A stretch of 64,000 bases of DNA from Mesobaculum littorinae (GTDB taxonomy: Bacteria; Pseudomonadota; Alphaproteobacteria; Rhodobacterales; Rhodobacteraceae): positions 186,001-250,000 of the forward strand of contig NZ_RQXX01000004.1 in assembly GCF_004011175.1 (NCBI RefSeq), in the 5' to 3' direction. Each line of letters begins with the position of its first letter. The first letter of the stretch is position 1. Both the position numbers and the translations under genes were made by a program. Shown piece by piece: positions 46,580 through 55,722 of the stretch. The notes under the pieces are model-generated. The model searched no databases. It saw nothing but the letters and a program-made list of their open reading frames with translations, and was not told where the DNA came from.

Positions 46580-46669
46580 GCCACTGCCCGGCCCCGGCTG
46601 TCTGGCCTAACTGCAGGGTCCGGCTGCCCGGCGCGGCTGTCTGGCTTGGGTATCCGACCTGACGATTGC

Positions 46670-46691
46670 GGCGGGGGGCCTGCCCCCCGCC
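46670..46691. terminator. Hairpin between the ABC and TRAP operons
   Basis: GGCGGGGGG (46670-46678) and CCCCCCGCC (46683-46691) make a nine-pair stem with loop CCTG, touching the dctM stop at 46693. It lies between two convergent operons. No T-run. The same gap holds a 12-base direct repeat, CGGCTGTCTGGC, at 46595-46606 and 46634-46645. Confidence 0.5.
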
Positions 46692-46692
46692 T

Positions 46693-48000
46693 TCATAACA
46701 AGGCCAGGGCGAACCAGGGCACGGCGATCAGCAGCGCCAACCGGATGATGTCGGCGATCCAGAAGGGCAGCACCCCGCGGAACACCGTCATCAGGTCGAC
46801 GTCGGGAATGACCGAGCGCATGACGAAGACGTTCATCCCCACGGGCGGGGTGATCAGGCTGATCTCGGTCACCACCACGACGACGATGGCGAACCAGATC
46901 AGCACGTCGTCGGGATTGCCCAGCGCCCCCGGTCCGAAATCCAGCTGCGCGACGACCGGGTAGAACACCGGCACCGTCAGAAGGATCATCGACAGGCTTT
47001 CAAAGACGCAGCCCATCACCAGATAGATCGCCACCATCAGCGCGATGACCAGCCAGGGCGACAGGTCCAGCGCGTAGATCATGTCGACCATCTCCATCGG
47101 CAGGCCGGCAAAGTTGATGAAGGTCGAGAATATCTCGGCCCCGATGATGATCGCGAAGATCATCGCCGTCGACAGCACGGTTTCACGCACCGCGCCGCGA
47201 AACCCCGCCCAGTCCAGCCCGCGGATCGCCAGCGCGAGGAGCAGCGCGAAAAGCGCGCCCATGCCGCCCGCCTCGATCGGTGTAAAAATGCCGCCGTAGA
47301 TCCCGCCCATGATGAAGAGGAACAGCGCCAGCGTGCCCAGGACACCGGTCGTGTCGCGGCGCGACATCGGGACGACCTCTTTCACCTCGGGCGCGCGCGA
47401 CGGGTCCACCCGGACGGTGACGACCACCGCCACGAGGTAGAGCACGATCCCCAGCGCCCCCGGTAGCAGCCCCGCGATAAACAGGTCGCCGATGTCGGTT
47501 TCGGTCAGCAGGCCGTAGATGATCAGGATCACCGACGGCGGGATCAGGATGCCCAGCGTGCCGCCCGCCGCGATCGCGCCCGTGGCCAGACGGTCGTCGT
47601 AGCCGAAGCGGCGCATCGGCGGCAGGGCCACCCGGCTCATCGTCGCGGCGGTGGCCAGCGACGACCCCGAGACGGCGGAAAAGCCGCCGCAGCTAAGCAC
47701 GGTGGCCAGCGCCAGCCCGCCGCGCATCCGTCCGAACAGGCGGTCGGCCCCGGCAAAGAGGCCCTGCGCGATACCTGACTGCGCCAGCACATTCCCCATG
47801 AAGATGAACAGGGGCACGACCGAAAGCGTATAGCTGAGCCCCGTTTCGAACACCGCCGTGCCGATCATCGCCCCCGCCGCATCCGGGCTGCGCAGAAGGG
47901 CAAAGCCGCCCCCGCCCACCAGCGCCATGGCGAAACCGATGGGCACCCGCAGGAAGACGAGCGCCAGCAGCACCGCGATCCCGATCAGCGAGGCGGTCAT
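46693..48000 (-). CDS. dctM: TRAP transporter large permease (DctM)
   Basis: A 435-residue membrane protein with about 12 helices. LSCGGFSAVSGSSLATAATMSRVALPPM and GGTLGILIPPSVILIIYGLLTETDIGDLF are the DctM signatures, and EISLITPPVGMNVFVM closes the second half. It moves the substrate with sodium ions. ATGA overlaps the dctQ stop. From the shared promoter design with hmgA I infer an aromatic acid substrate. Confidence 0.94.
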   Translation of the reverse strand: MTASLIGIAVLLALVFLRVPIGFAMALVGGGGFALLRSPDAAGAMIGTAVFETGLSYTLSVVPLFIFMGNVLAQSGIAQGLFAGADRLFGRMRGGLALATVLSCGGFSAVSGSSLATAATMSRVALPPMRRFGYDDRLATGAIAAGGTLGILIPPSVILIIYGLLTETDIGDLFIAGLLPGALGIVLYLVAVVVTVRVDPSRAPEVKEVVPMSRRDTTGVLGTLALFLFIMGGIYGGIFTPIEAGGMGALFALLLALAIRGLDWAGFRGAVRETVLSTAMIFAIIIGAEIFSTFINFAGLPMEMVDMIYALDLSPWLVIALMVAIYLVMGCVFESLSMILLTVPVFYPVVAQLDFGPGALGNPDDVLIWFAIVVVVVTEISLITPPVGMNVFVMRSVIPDVDLMTVFRGVLPFWIADIIRLALLIAVPWFALALL

Positions 48001-48446
48001 GACCGCGCCGCCCGGACGAAACCGAAGATCGCGGCGCAAAGGCAGCTTGCCGCACCGAAAAGCGCGAGCGGCGCAAAAGGCAGCCCCAGCGAGATCGAGC
48101 GCGTTCCGTCCTCGGCCTGTTGCAGGCCCAGCGCGCCAAGCCGCCAGGCGAAAACCAGAAGCACCCCTGCGGCGACCACTGCCGCCAGCCACAAAAGACC
48201 GCGGCCGATGCGGTCGGGCAGAAGGGTGGTCAGCAGGTCCACCTCGACATGCCCGCCGCTGCGCCCCACCAGCGGCAGCGCGGCAAAGACCAGCGCGCCC
48301 AGGATCATCTCGGTCAACTCGAAGGCGCCGGGCAGCGGCGCATCGACCAGGTAGCGGCCGATGACGTCCAGCCCGGTCACGGCCATGAGCGCGATCAGCA
48401 GCAGGCCCGAGAGGATCTCGAGCCCGCCGGAGAGAACACGCAGCAT
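47997..48446 (-). CDS. dctQ: TRAP transporter small permease (DctQ)
   Basis: A 149-residue protein with four helices; GLDVIGRYLVDAPLPGAFELTEMILGALVFAALP is the DctQ pattern. It forms the membrane unit with DctM, whose gene overlaps by four bases. Its ATG shares one base with the dctP stop. Confidence 0.92.
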   Translation of the reverse strand: MLRVLSGGLEILSGLLLIALMAVTGLDVIGRYLVDAPLPGAFELTEMILGALVFAALPLVGRSGGHVEVDLLTTLLPDRIGRGLLWLAAVVAAGVLLVFAWRLGALGLQQAEDGTRSISLGLPFAPLALFGAASCLCAAIFGFVRAARS

Positions 48447-49576
48447 CAGTCTGCCGCAGCCTCGCCGTCTTCCGTGGCCGCAGCGTCGTCAGCCGCGTCG
48501 CCGCCCGTGCTGTCGTCCGACGCGCCTCGGTCCGACGCGCCTTGCATCGATGCGCCCGGCATCGCCACGCCAGTCATCTCGCGCAGGCGCGCCAGTGCGG
48601 CCTGTCCGTCGCGATCCTCCGGCAGGCTGTCGGCCCAGGCGGCCTCGGCCTCGTCCGCCACTTCGGTGATCGCCTGAAGCACCGCGTCGTTTGCGGGGGC
48701 CGAGACGATGCCGGCGGCGTCGATCTCTTCCTGCGCGGCGGCGTCGGCGTCGTTCCACGCCTGTCCCACACGTTCGGCAAAGGCGAGCCCCGAGATCCCT
48801 TCGATCGCCTGCTGATCCTCGGGCGAGATCCGCGTCCACGCGTCTTCGTCCATGACGAGGAACCAGGTCGTGTTGTAAAGCCCGCCCGGCACGGTCAGCG
48901 AATACTTCAGGTCATCGGTCAGGTTGAACGCGGTCAGCGCCTCTTGCGTGAAGGTCGCGCCGTCGATCACCCCGCGCGACAGCTGTTCGTAGACCTCGGT
49001 CGACGAGGTGAAGACCGGCGTCGCGCCCAGCCCCTCCATCAGCGTCGCGGTATAGCCGCCGGGCACGCGGATCTTCAGCCCCTCGAAATCTCCGGGCGCC
49101 TCGATCGCGCGCCGGGCATTGTGGAACACGCCGGGCCCATGGGTGAAAAGGCCCAGGACATGCGTGCCCTCGTGATCCTCGGCCGCGCCCAGATCTTCGG
49201 TATAGACCGTGTAGAACGCCTTCGAGACGGACACGGCATCGTCGCCCAGAAACGAGAACTGGCCCACCTGACTGGCGTCGAAGCGGTCGTCCTGGCTGAA
49301 CGAATGCAGGCCGTAGGTGATGTCGGCCACGCCGTCGCGGGCCATGTCGAAATGCGCCGGCGGCGCGCCCAGCGGCGAGGCCAGCACCCGGATGCCGACG
49401 CGGCCCTCGGTCACCTCTTCGACCTCTTCGGCCCAAGGCTTCATCGCGTTGACGACGATGGGATGGCGCGGCGGCAGCCAGCTTGACATCACCAGGTCGA
49501 TATCGGCGGCGGCGGCGCCCTGCGCGCCCCCCAGGATGCCGGCCGAAACCAGGCAGATTTCCGTTAGACGACGCAT
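48446..49576 (-). CDS. dctP: TRAP transporter substrate-binding protein (DctP)
   Basis: A 376-residue periplasmic receptor with a signal peptide (about 1-24). The domain runs to about residue 335; GLKIRVPGGYTATLMEGLGATPVFTSSTEVYEQLSRGVIDGA is the DctP core, with the carboxylate-binding arginine in KIRVPG. It ends in an Asp/Ala/Ser-rich low-complexity tail of about 40 residues, partly coded by 15-base repeats. GGGAGGAG precedes the ATG. It is first in the TRAP operon, with a promoter that matches hmgA. Confidence 0.92.
   Translation of the reverse strand: MRRLTEICLVSAGILGGAQGAAAADIDLVMSSWLPPRHPIVVNAMKPWAEEVEEVTEGRVGIRVLASPLGAPPAHFDMARDGVADITYGLHSFSQDDRFDASQVGQFSFLGDDAVSVSKAFYTVYTEDLGAAEDHEGTHVLGLFTHGPGVFHNARRAIEAPGDFEGLKIRVPGGYTATLMEGLGATPVFTSSTEVYEQLSRGVIDGATFTQEALTAFNLTDDLKYSLTVPGGLYNTTWFLVMDEDAWTRISPEDQQAIEGISGLAFAERVGQAWNDADAAAQEEIDAAGIVSAPANDAVLQAITEVADEAEAAWADSLPEDRDGQAALARLREMTGVAMPGASMQGASDRGASDDSTGGDAADDAAATEDGEAAAD
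48515..48557. repeat. 15-base tandem repeats inside dctP
   Basis: GTCCGACGCGCCT occurs at 48515-48527 and 48530-48542, with a third, diverged unit to about 48557. On the coding strand they encode the series GASMQ-GASDR-GASDD at the C-terminus of DctP. Confidence 0.6.
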
Positions 49577-49610
49577 GAAGCTCCTCCCAAAGCGTGACCC
49601 TGTTCCCCGT

Positions 49611-49639
49611 GTGCTAGTGGTTGAGTTTGTAACCATCAA
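49611..49639 (-). promoter_or_regulatory. TRAP operon promoter with MarR-type operator
   Basis: Minus strand TTGATG (49634-49639), 17 bases, TAGCAC (49611-49616). The spacer holds GGTTACAAAnnCAAC, also found in the hmgA promoter. It lies in the 69 bases between dctP and marR, so the TRAP operon has its own start downstream of marR. Confidence 0.65.
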
Positions 49640-49645
49640 TCGCGG

Positions 49646-50086
49646 TCAGTCCGGGAACTTGTCGAACCCCGCCAATCTTTGCAGGCAGTCGATCAGCACC
49701 GCCCTCTCGCCCGACGACAGGTTGGCCGTCAGATCGCGGTCGTGGCGTTCGGCCACGCCCACCAGATCGTCGAACGCGCGCCGGCCCTGCGGCAGAAGCG
49801 TCAGGATCTCGCGCCGCCGGTCGGTCCCGCTTTCCCGCCCAGCGACGAACCGCTTTTCCTCCAAGGCACTGACGGCACGGCTGATCTTGGTCTTGTGCAT
49901 CTTCGCCAATCGGCAAATCTCCGAGGCCGTCATGTCGCCATAGCGGCCCAGGTGGAACAGCACCCGCCATTCGGTTCGCAACATGCCGTAGCGGTCCTTG
50001 TAGACGCGGGAGAACCCCAGGCTCGTCTCTTCCGCCGCTTGGTTCAACAGATAGGGCAGGAAGGTCCGCAGGTCGAAATCGCTCAT
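49646..50086 (-). CDS. MarR-family regulator of aromatic catabolism
   Basis: A 146-residue winged-helix regulator: dimer helices at the ends, recognition helix in [32 protein letters not shown], and a wing with [16 protein letters not shown]. This fits the branch (HmgR/HpaR/BadR-like) that answers aromatic acids. It is divergent from hmgA over 78 bases and points at the TRAP operon. Both flanking promoters carry the same operator. AGGCGG precedes the ATG. Confidence 0.9.
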   Translation of the reverse strand: MSDFDLRTFLPYLLNQAAEETSLGFSRVYKDRYGMLRTEWRVLFHLGRYGDMTASEICRLAKMHKTKISRAVSALEEKRFVAGRESGTDRRREILTLLPQGRRAFDDLVGVAERHDRDLTANLSSGERAVLIDCLQRLAGFDKFPD

Positions 50087-50109
50087 CGCCGCCTCTCGTA
50101 TTTCCGGGC

Positions 50110-50138
50110 TTGTTGGTTACAAAAGCAACTTTTACCAC
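50110..50138 (+). promoter_or_regulatory. hmgA promoter with MarR-type operator
   Basis: TTGTTG (50110-50115), 17 bases, TACCAC (50133-50138). The spacer is GGTTACAAAAGCAAC followed by TT, and TTG/CAA arms around it give partial dyad symmetry. Transcription would begin near 50145, 20 bases before hmgA, just ahead of its GGAGGAG site. It also overlaps the likely marR start region. Confidence 0.65.
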
Positions 50139-50164
50139 GTCCGACAAGAGGTGGAGGAGCTTCC

Positions 50165-51526
50165 ATGACCGATCAGACACGGATGTCGGGACTGGTCCGG
50201 GCCGCGACCCCGATGGGCACGACCGAGGGCTACATGCCCGGTTTCGGCAACGACTTCGAAACCGAGGCGCTTCCGGGCGCGCTGCCGCAGGGCATGAACT
50301 CGCCGCAAAAGGTGAACTACGGCCTATACGGCGAACAGCTGTCGGGCACGGCCTTTACCGCGCCCAGCCATCAGAACGAACGCACATGGTGCTACCGCAT
50401 CCGCCCCAGCGTGAAGCACCAGGGCCGGTACGAGCGCATCGACCTGCCCTACTGGAAATCGGCGCCCCACATCCCGCAGGACGTGACATCGCTGGGGCAG
50501 TACCGCTGGGACGCGGTGCCCCACAGCGACGACAGCCTGACATGGCTGACCGGCATGCGCACGATGACGACGGCAGGCGACGTCAACACCGCCGCGGGCA
50601 TGGCCGCGCATATCTACCTCGTCACCCAGTCGATGCAGGACGAATACTTCTACTCGGCCGACGGCGAATTGCTGGTCGTCCCGCAGGAAGGGCGGCTGCG
50701 CTTCGCGACCGAACTGGGGATCATCGATATCGCGCCGCAGGAAATCGCGATCATCCCGCGCGGGCTGGTCTATCGGGTCGAGGTGATCGAGGGCCCGGCG
50801 CGCGGCTTCGTCTGCGAGAACTACGGGCAGAAGTTCGACCTGCCGGGCCGTGGGCCCATCGGCGCGAACTGCATGGCCAACCGGCGCGACTTCAAGACGC
50901 CGGTCGCCGCCTTCGAGGACCGCGAGGTGCCGTCGACCATCACCGTGAAGTGGTGCGGCCAGTTCCACCGCTCGGAGATCCCGCAATCGCCGCTGGACGT
51001 GGTGGCGTGGCACGGCAACTACGCGCCCTGCAAGTACGACCTGAAAACCTATTGCCCGGTGGGGGCGATCCTCTTCGACCACCCCGATCCGTCGATCTTT
51101 ACCGTGCTGACCGCGCCCTCGGGCGTCGAGGGGACGGCGAATATCGACTTCGTGCTGTTCCGGGAACGCTGGATGGTGATGGAGGATACGTTCCGCCCGC
51201 CATGGTACCACCGCAACGTCATGTCCGAGCTGATGGGCAACATCTACGGGCAGTACGACGCCAAGCCGCAGGGCTTCGTGCCCGGGGGGATGAGCCTGCA
51301 CAACTGCATGCTGCCCCACGGCCCCGACCGCGACGCGTTCGAAAAGGCGTCGAACGCCGACCTCGGCCCCGACAAGCTGGACAACACCATGTCCTTCATG
51401 TTCGAGACGCGCTTTCCCCAGCACCTGACCGAATTCGCTGCCCGCGAGGCGCCGCTGCAGGACGACTACGTCGACTGCTGGGACGGGCTGGAAAAGCATT
51501 TCGACGGGACGCCGGGGCGCAAGTAG
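50165..51526 (+). CDS. hmgA: Homogentisate 1,2-dioxygenase
   Basis: Fe(II) ring-cleaving enzyme: homogentisate + O2 to 4-maleylacetoacetate. 453 residues. Iron ligands by alignment with the human enzyme: H349 (WYHRNVMSE), E355 (MSELMGN) and H385 (LPHGPD). The opening [32 protein letters not shown]-type region (in part) is diagnostic. It is the first gene of a six-gene operon. GGAGGAG precedes the ATG. Confidence 0.97.
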   Translation: MTDQTRMSGLVRAATPMGTTEGYMPGFGNDFETEALPGALPQGMNSPQKVNYGLYGEQLSGTAFTAPSHQNERTWCYRIRPSVKHQGRYERIDLPYWKSAPHIPQDVTSLGQYRWDAVPHSDDSLTWLTGMRTMTTAGDVNTAAGMAAHIYLVTQSMQDEYFYSADGELLVVPQEGRLRFATELGIIDIAPQEIAIIPRGLVYRVEVIEGPARGFVCENYGQKFDLPGRGPIGANCMANRRDFKTPVAAFEDREVPSTITVKWCGQFHRSEIPQSPLDVVAWHGNYAPCKYDLKTYCPVGAILFDHPDPSIFTVLTAPSGVEGTANIDFVLFRERWMVMEDTFRPPWYHRNVMSELMGNIYGQYDAKPQGFVPGGMSLHNCMLPHGPDRDAFEKASNADLGPDKLDNTMSFMFETRFPQHLTEFAAREAPLQDDYVDCWDGLEKHFDGTPGRK

Positions 51527-51587
51527 CCCGCCCGCGCGCTCCCCGGGCCACAGGGGGCCGCGGCACAAGGAAAAAGGGAGGAACGGC

Positions 51588-52814
51588 TTGCTCAAGCGAA
51601 GCTGGATCGAAAGCGCGAATGATGCCGAGGGGGACTTCCCCCTCAACAACCTGCCCTACGGGGTGTTCTCGACCGCCGAAGCCGGCCCGCGCTGCGGCGT
51701 CGCCGTGGGGGACATGATCCTCGACCTCGCCCGCGCCGAAAAGGCCGGGCTGACCGGCACCCACGGCCTGTTGCAGGCGCCGGCGTGGAACAGTTTCATG
51801 GCCGAAGGCCCGCAGGCGTGGGAGGCGCTGCGCACCCGCCTGACCGAGCTTCTGGCCGAGGGCGCCGAACAGCGCGCGGCGGTCGAACCGCTTCTGGTGG
51901 CGATGTCCGGCGCGCGGATGCACCTGCCGATCGAGGTCGCGGAATACACCGATTTCTATGCCTCGCGCCAGCATGCCACCAACGTGGGCACCATGTTCCG
52001 CGGGGCCGAGAATGCGCTGCCGCCCAACTGGCTGCACATCCCCATCGGCTATAACGGCCGCGCCTCGACCGTCGTCGTGTCGGACACCGAGGTGCGCCGC
52101 CCGGTGGGCCAGACCCGGGCCAAGCACGCCGAAATGCCGTCCTTCGGCCCCTGCAAGCGGCTGGATATCGAGCTTGAGATCGGCGCAATCGTCGGCACGC
52201 CGTCGCGGATGGGCGAGCCCGTCACAACCGCGCAGGCACAAGAGATGATCTTTGGCTACGTGCTGCTGAACGACTGGTCGGCGCGCGATCTGCAGGCCTG
52301 GGAATACCAGCCGCTGGGCCCGTTTCAGGCCAAGGCCTTCGCCACCTCGATCAGCCCGTGGATCGTCACGCGCGCGGCATTGGCGCCCTTTGCCGTGCCC
52401 GAGCCCGAGCGCGAGGTGCCGCTGCTGCCCTACCTGCGCACCGATTTCCCCGGCAACTACGACGTGGACCTGTCGGTCGAGATGAACGGCCATACCGTCA
52501 GCCGCACCAACATGCAGCGGCTCTACTATTCCGCAGCCCAGCAGCTGGCGCACCACGCCTCGTCGGGCTGCGCAATGCGGACCGGCGATCTTCTGGGCTC
52601 GGGCACGATTTCGGGCGACACGCCGGACGCCTGCGGCTCGCTCCTTGAAATGACGTGGGGCGGCCAGACCCCGCTCGACCTGGGCGGCGAGAGCCGGACC
52701 TTCATCCAGGACGGCGACATCCTGACGCTCAAGGGGCACGCACAGGGCGATGGCTACCGCGTGGGCTTCGGCGCCTGCACCGGCCGCATCCTGCCCGCCC
52801 CCGACTTTCCCTGA
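51588..52814 (+). CDS. fahA: Fumarylacetoacetase
   Basis: Splits 4-fumarylacetoacetate to fumarate and acetoacetate, the last step of the pathway. 408 residues: an N-terminal SH3-like domain (about 1-115) and the FAH barrel with the metal-binding DFYASRQHATNVGTMFRG, IELEIGAIVG and VLLNDWSARDLQAWEYQPLGPF segments. The start is the rare TTG at 51588, supported by GGGAGG six bases upstream and by the lack of a better start; 61 bases follow hmgA. Confidence 0.96.
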   Translation: MLKRSWIESANDAEGDFPLNNLPYGVFSTAEAGPRCGVAVGDMILDLARAEKAGLTGTHGLLQAPAWNSFMAEGPQAWEALRTRLTELLAEGAEQRAAVEPLLVAMSGARMHLPIEVAEYTDFYASRQHATNVGTMFRGAENALPPNWLHIPIGYNGRASTVVVSDTEVRRPVGQTRAKHAEMPSFGPCKRLDIELEIGAIVGTPSRMGEPVTTAQAQEMIFGYVLLNDWSARDLQAWEYQPLGPFQAKAFATSISPWIVTRAALAPFAVPEPEREVPLLPYLRTDFPGNYDVDLSVEMNGHTVSRTNMQRLYYSAAQQLAHHASSGCAMRTGDLLGSGTISGDTPDACGSLLEMTWGGQTPLDLGGESRTFIQDGDILTLKGHAQGDGYRVGFGACTGRILPAPDFP

Positions 52815-52831
52815 CCCAGCAAGGAGGCCGC

Positions 52832-53782
52832 ATGGCCAAGGCATTCGCATCCGCCGGCGACATGGCGGACAAGAAGATCAGCTTTACCGAGGTGGGTGAC
52901 GGGCTCTGGGCCTTCACTGCCGAGGGCGATCCGAACTCGGGCGTGATCATCGGCGACGACAGCGTGATGATCGTCGAGGCGCAGGCCACCCCGCGCCTGG
53001 CCGAGATGGTGATCGAGAAGGTCCGCGAGGTGACCGACAAGCCGATCACCCATCTCGCCCTCACACACTACCACGCGGTCCGCGTGCTGGGCGCCAGCGC
53101 CTACGGCGCGCGCGAGGTCATCATGTCCGACGTCGCGCAGGCCATGGTGGCCGAACGCGGGCAAGAGGACTGGGACAGCGAATTCGACCGCTTCCCCCGC
53201 CTGTTCCAGGGGCACGAAAGCATCCCCGGCCTCACGTGGCCCACGACGACCTTCAGCGACCGGATGTCGGTCTACCTGGGCAAGCGCCGGATCGACCTGA
53301 TGAAGCTGGGCCGCGCCCACACGGCGGGCGACATCGTGATCCACGTGCCCGACCAGAATGTCATGTTCACCGGCGATATCGTCGAATACCACTCGGCCTG
53401 CTACTGCGGCGACGGGCATTACGCGGACTGGCCCGCGACGGTCGACCGCATCCGGGCCTTCGACCTCGACGCCATCGCGCCGGGGCGAGGCGACGCGCTG
53501 GTCGGCCGCGACCAGGTCAACGCCGCGCTGGATGCGACCTCGGACTTCGTGACCTCGACCTTCGACGCGGTGCGCCGGGTGGCGGTGCGCGGCGGGTCGC
53601 TGCAGGACGCCATGGCCCATGTGCGCGAGGTCTGCGACCCGAGGTTCGCCGATTACGCCATCTACGAACACTGCCTGCCCTTCAACGTGGCCCGCGCCTA
53701 TGACGAGGCGCGCGGCATCGACACCCCGCGCGTCTGGACCGCCGCACGGGACAAGGAGATGTGGGAGGCCCTGCAGGGCTGA
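52832..53782 (+). CDS. Metallo-beta-lactamase-fold hydrolase, site-2-deficient
   Basis: A 316-residue MBL-fold protein 17 bases after fahA, with AAGGAGG before the ATG. Site-1 ligands are intact: H79 and H81 in THYHAVR and H163 in GRAHTAGD, plus D182 in FTGDIV. The site-2 residues are lost: the usual Asp and His of HxHxDH are V83 and R84, and the late PGHG histidine is R219 in APGRGD. It should bind one metal at most. A role in homogentisate breakdown, perhaps lactone or thioester hydrolysis, is inferred only from position. Confidence 0.8.
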   Translation: MAKAFASAGDMADKKISFTEVGDGLWAFTAEGDPNSGVIIGDDSVMIVEAQATPRLAEMVIEKVREVTDKPITHLALTHYHAVRVLGASAYGAREVIMSDVAQAMVAERGQEDWDSEFDRFPRLFQGHESIPGLTWPTTTFSDRMSVYLGKRRIDLMKLGRAHTAGDIVIHVPDQNVMFTGDIVEYHSACYCGDGHYADWPATVDRIRAFDLDAIAPGRGDALVGRDQVNAALDATSDFVTSTFDAVRRVAVRGGSLQDAMAHVREVCDPRFADYAIYEHCLPFNVARAYDEARGIDTPRVWTAARDKEMWEALQG

Positions 53783-53935
53783 CCCCCACGGGCAGGCACG
53801 CGCGCGCTTCGGGGGGGAGGCCCGGGCACCGCGCTGTCACCCCTGCCGCCCGACCGGGCGGAGGGCCGCGACCGGGGCACCCGCGCTGCACGACGCGGGC
53901 GCCCCCCACGGCACATTCGACGGGAGGAGACCGCC

Positions 53936-55537
53936 GTGCTGGACGACGACACGCAGATGCGACAGCTTTACCCCTATGCCCGCTGCCCCGACCAGGCGGC
54001 GGGAACCGTCGCCCATCATCCGGCGGTGGTGATCGGCGGCGGCCCCATCGGGCTGGCGCTTGCGCTGGATCTGGGGCTGCAGGGGGTCCCGACCCTTGTC
54101 CTCGACGATGACGAGGGGGCGGGCGAAGGCAGCCGGGCCATCTGCTTTTCCAAGCGCACGCTGGAGATCTGCGACCGGCTGGGCTGTGGCGACGCGATGG
54201 TCGACAAGGGCGTCGTGTGGAATCTGGGCAAGGTCTACCACGGGGCGGACAAGGTATTCGATTTCAACCTGCTGCCCGAGGGCGGCCACCGCCGGCCCGC
54301 CTTCATCAACCTGCAGCAGCCCTATTTCGAAACCTACCTCGTCGCCCGCATCCGTGAGGCCATCGCCGAGGGCGCGCCCATCGAGATCCGCGGCCGGAAC
54401 CGGGTCGAGGGGCTTGAGGTGCGTGACGACGGCGCCGGGCTGACCGTGGCCACCCCCGACGGGCCCTACGCCCTGTCCGCCGATTGGGTGCTGGCCTGCG
54501 ACGGCGCAAGATCCCCCACCCGCAAGGCGCTGGGGCTGGGGTTCGAGGGCAAGGTGTTCCGCGACAGCTTCCTGATCGCCGACGTGAAGATGACCGCCGA
54601 TTTCCCGACCGAGCGGCGGTTCTGGTTCGAGCCGCCGTTTCGCGAGGCCGGAGATTCCGCGCTGCTGCACAAGCAGCCCGACGATATTTGGCGGATCGAT
54701 TTCCAGATCGGCTGGGACGTCGACCGCGAGGCCGAGCTGCGTCCCGAGCGGATCCGCGCCCGCATCGACCAAATGCTGCCCGGCGCGGATTACGAGCTTG
54801 TCTGGACCTCGATCTACACCTTCCAGTGCCGCCGGATGCAGTCGTTCCGGCACGGCCGGGTCCTGTTCGTGGGCGACAGCGCGCACCAGGTGTCGCCCTT
54901 CGGGGCGCGCGGCGCCAACGGCGGGATGCAGGATGCCGACAACCTGGGGTGGAAGCTGGCGATGGTGATGCAGGGGGCCGCGCCGGAAACGCTGATCGAC
55001 AGCTACGATGACGAACGGATCTTCGCGACGGACGAGAACATCCGCCATTCGACCCGGTCGACCGACTTCATCACCCCGAAATCCGACATCAGCCGGGTGT
55101 TCCGCGATGCGGTGCTGCACCTGTCGCGCCGGCACGACTTTGCCCGCCCCTTCGTGAACTCGGGCCGCCTGTCTGCACCGGCGATCTACGACGGATCGCC
55201 ACTCAATTCCCCCGATGCCTTGCCGCAGGGCCCCGCCGGGGCGCGGCCCGGGGCCCCCTGCCCCGACGCGCCGCTGAAGGGCGGCTACCTGCTTGACCAC
55301 CTGCGCGGCGGCTTCGTGCTTCTGGCCCTGGGCCAGACCGCGCCCGAGGGCACCGGCCTTGCCACCCTGTCGCTGCCCGATCCCGGGGATGATCTGCGCA
55401 CCCGCTACATGGGCGACCATGACCGCGCGCTCTACCTGCTGCGGCCCGACCAGCACGTCGCGGCCCGGTGGGCGACCGCCACAGCCGACGACATCACCGC
55501 GGCCCTGGACCGCGCCACCGGAAGGGCCGCCGCATGA
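53936..55537 (+). CDS. FAD-dependent aromatic hydroxylase (PHBH/MhpA-like)
   Basis: A 533-residue class A flavoprotein monooxygenase. FAD motif VVIGGGPIGLALAL at 31-44; the DG-type segment VLACDGARSPTRKALGL; the GD motif FVGDSAHQVSPFGARGANGGMQDADNL; and a C-terminal thioredoxin-like domain (about 420-533). It resembles 3-(3-hydroxyphenyl)propionate hydroxylase. Within a homogentisate operon it may make homogentisate from a hydroxyphenylacetate. The start is GTG with GGAGGAG upstream. 153 bases separate it from the MBL gene; it overlaps DUF2783 by four. Confidence 0.88.
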   Translation: MLDDDTQMRQLYPYARCPDQAAGTVAHHPAVVIGGGPIGLALALDLGLQGVPTLVLDDDEGAGEGSRAICFSKRTLEICDRLGCGDAMVDKGVVWNLGKVYHGADKVFDFNLLPEGGHRRPAFINLQQPYFETYLVARIREAIAEGAPIEIRGRNRVEGLEVRDDGAGLTVATPDGPYALSADWVLACDGARSPTRKALGLGFEGKVFRDSFLIADVKMTADFPTERRFWFEPPFREAGDSALLHKQPDDIWRIDFQIGWDVDREAELRPERIRARIDQMLPGADYELVWTSIYTFQCRRMQSFRHGRVLFVGDSAHQVSPFGARGANGGMQDADNLGWKLAMVMQGAAPETLIDSYDDERIFATDENIRHSTRSTDFITPKSDISRVFRDAVLHLSRRHDFARPFVNSGRLSAPAIYDGSPLNSPDALPQGPAGARPGAPCPDAPLKGGYLLDHLRGGFVLLALGQTAPEGTGLATLSLPDPGDDLRTRYMGDHDRALYLLRPDQHVAARWATATADDITAALDRATGRAAA

Positions 55538-55722
55538 CCGCGCTTGTCACCCACCGCAACCTCGACCGGCCCGATGATGTCTACGACCTGCTTCTGACCG
55601 CGCACGAGGGGCTGTCGCCCGAGGAAAGCAGCGCGCTGAATGCCCGGCTGATCCTGACCTTGTGCAACCACGTGGGCGATGTCCGCATCATCCGCGCGGC
55701 GCTCGAAGTGGCCCGGGAATGA
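55534..55722 (+). CDS. DUF2783 protein
   Basis: A 62-residue soluble protein (NLDRPDDVYDLLLTAHEGLSPEES...), of the DUF2783 family as I recall it. It overlaps the hydroxylase gene upstream (ATGA) and maiA downstream (ATGA) by four bases each. This tight fit suggests a small partner of the hydroxylase, but no function is established. Confidence 0.8.
   Translation: MTALVTHRNLDRPDDVYDLLLTAHEGLSPEESSALNARLILTLCNHVGDVRIIRAALEVARE

Noticed and set aside
46595-46645. Direct repeat CGGCTGTCTGGC, two copies 39 bases apart, as a mobile-element footprint
   Set aside because: No insertion-sequence gene or inverted ends lie between the copies; more likely a local duplication beside the hairpin.
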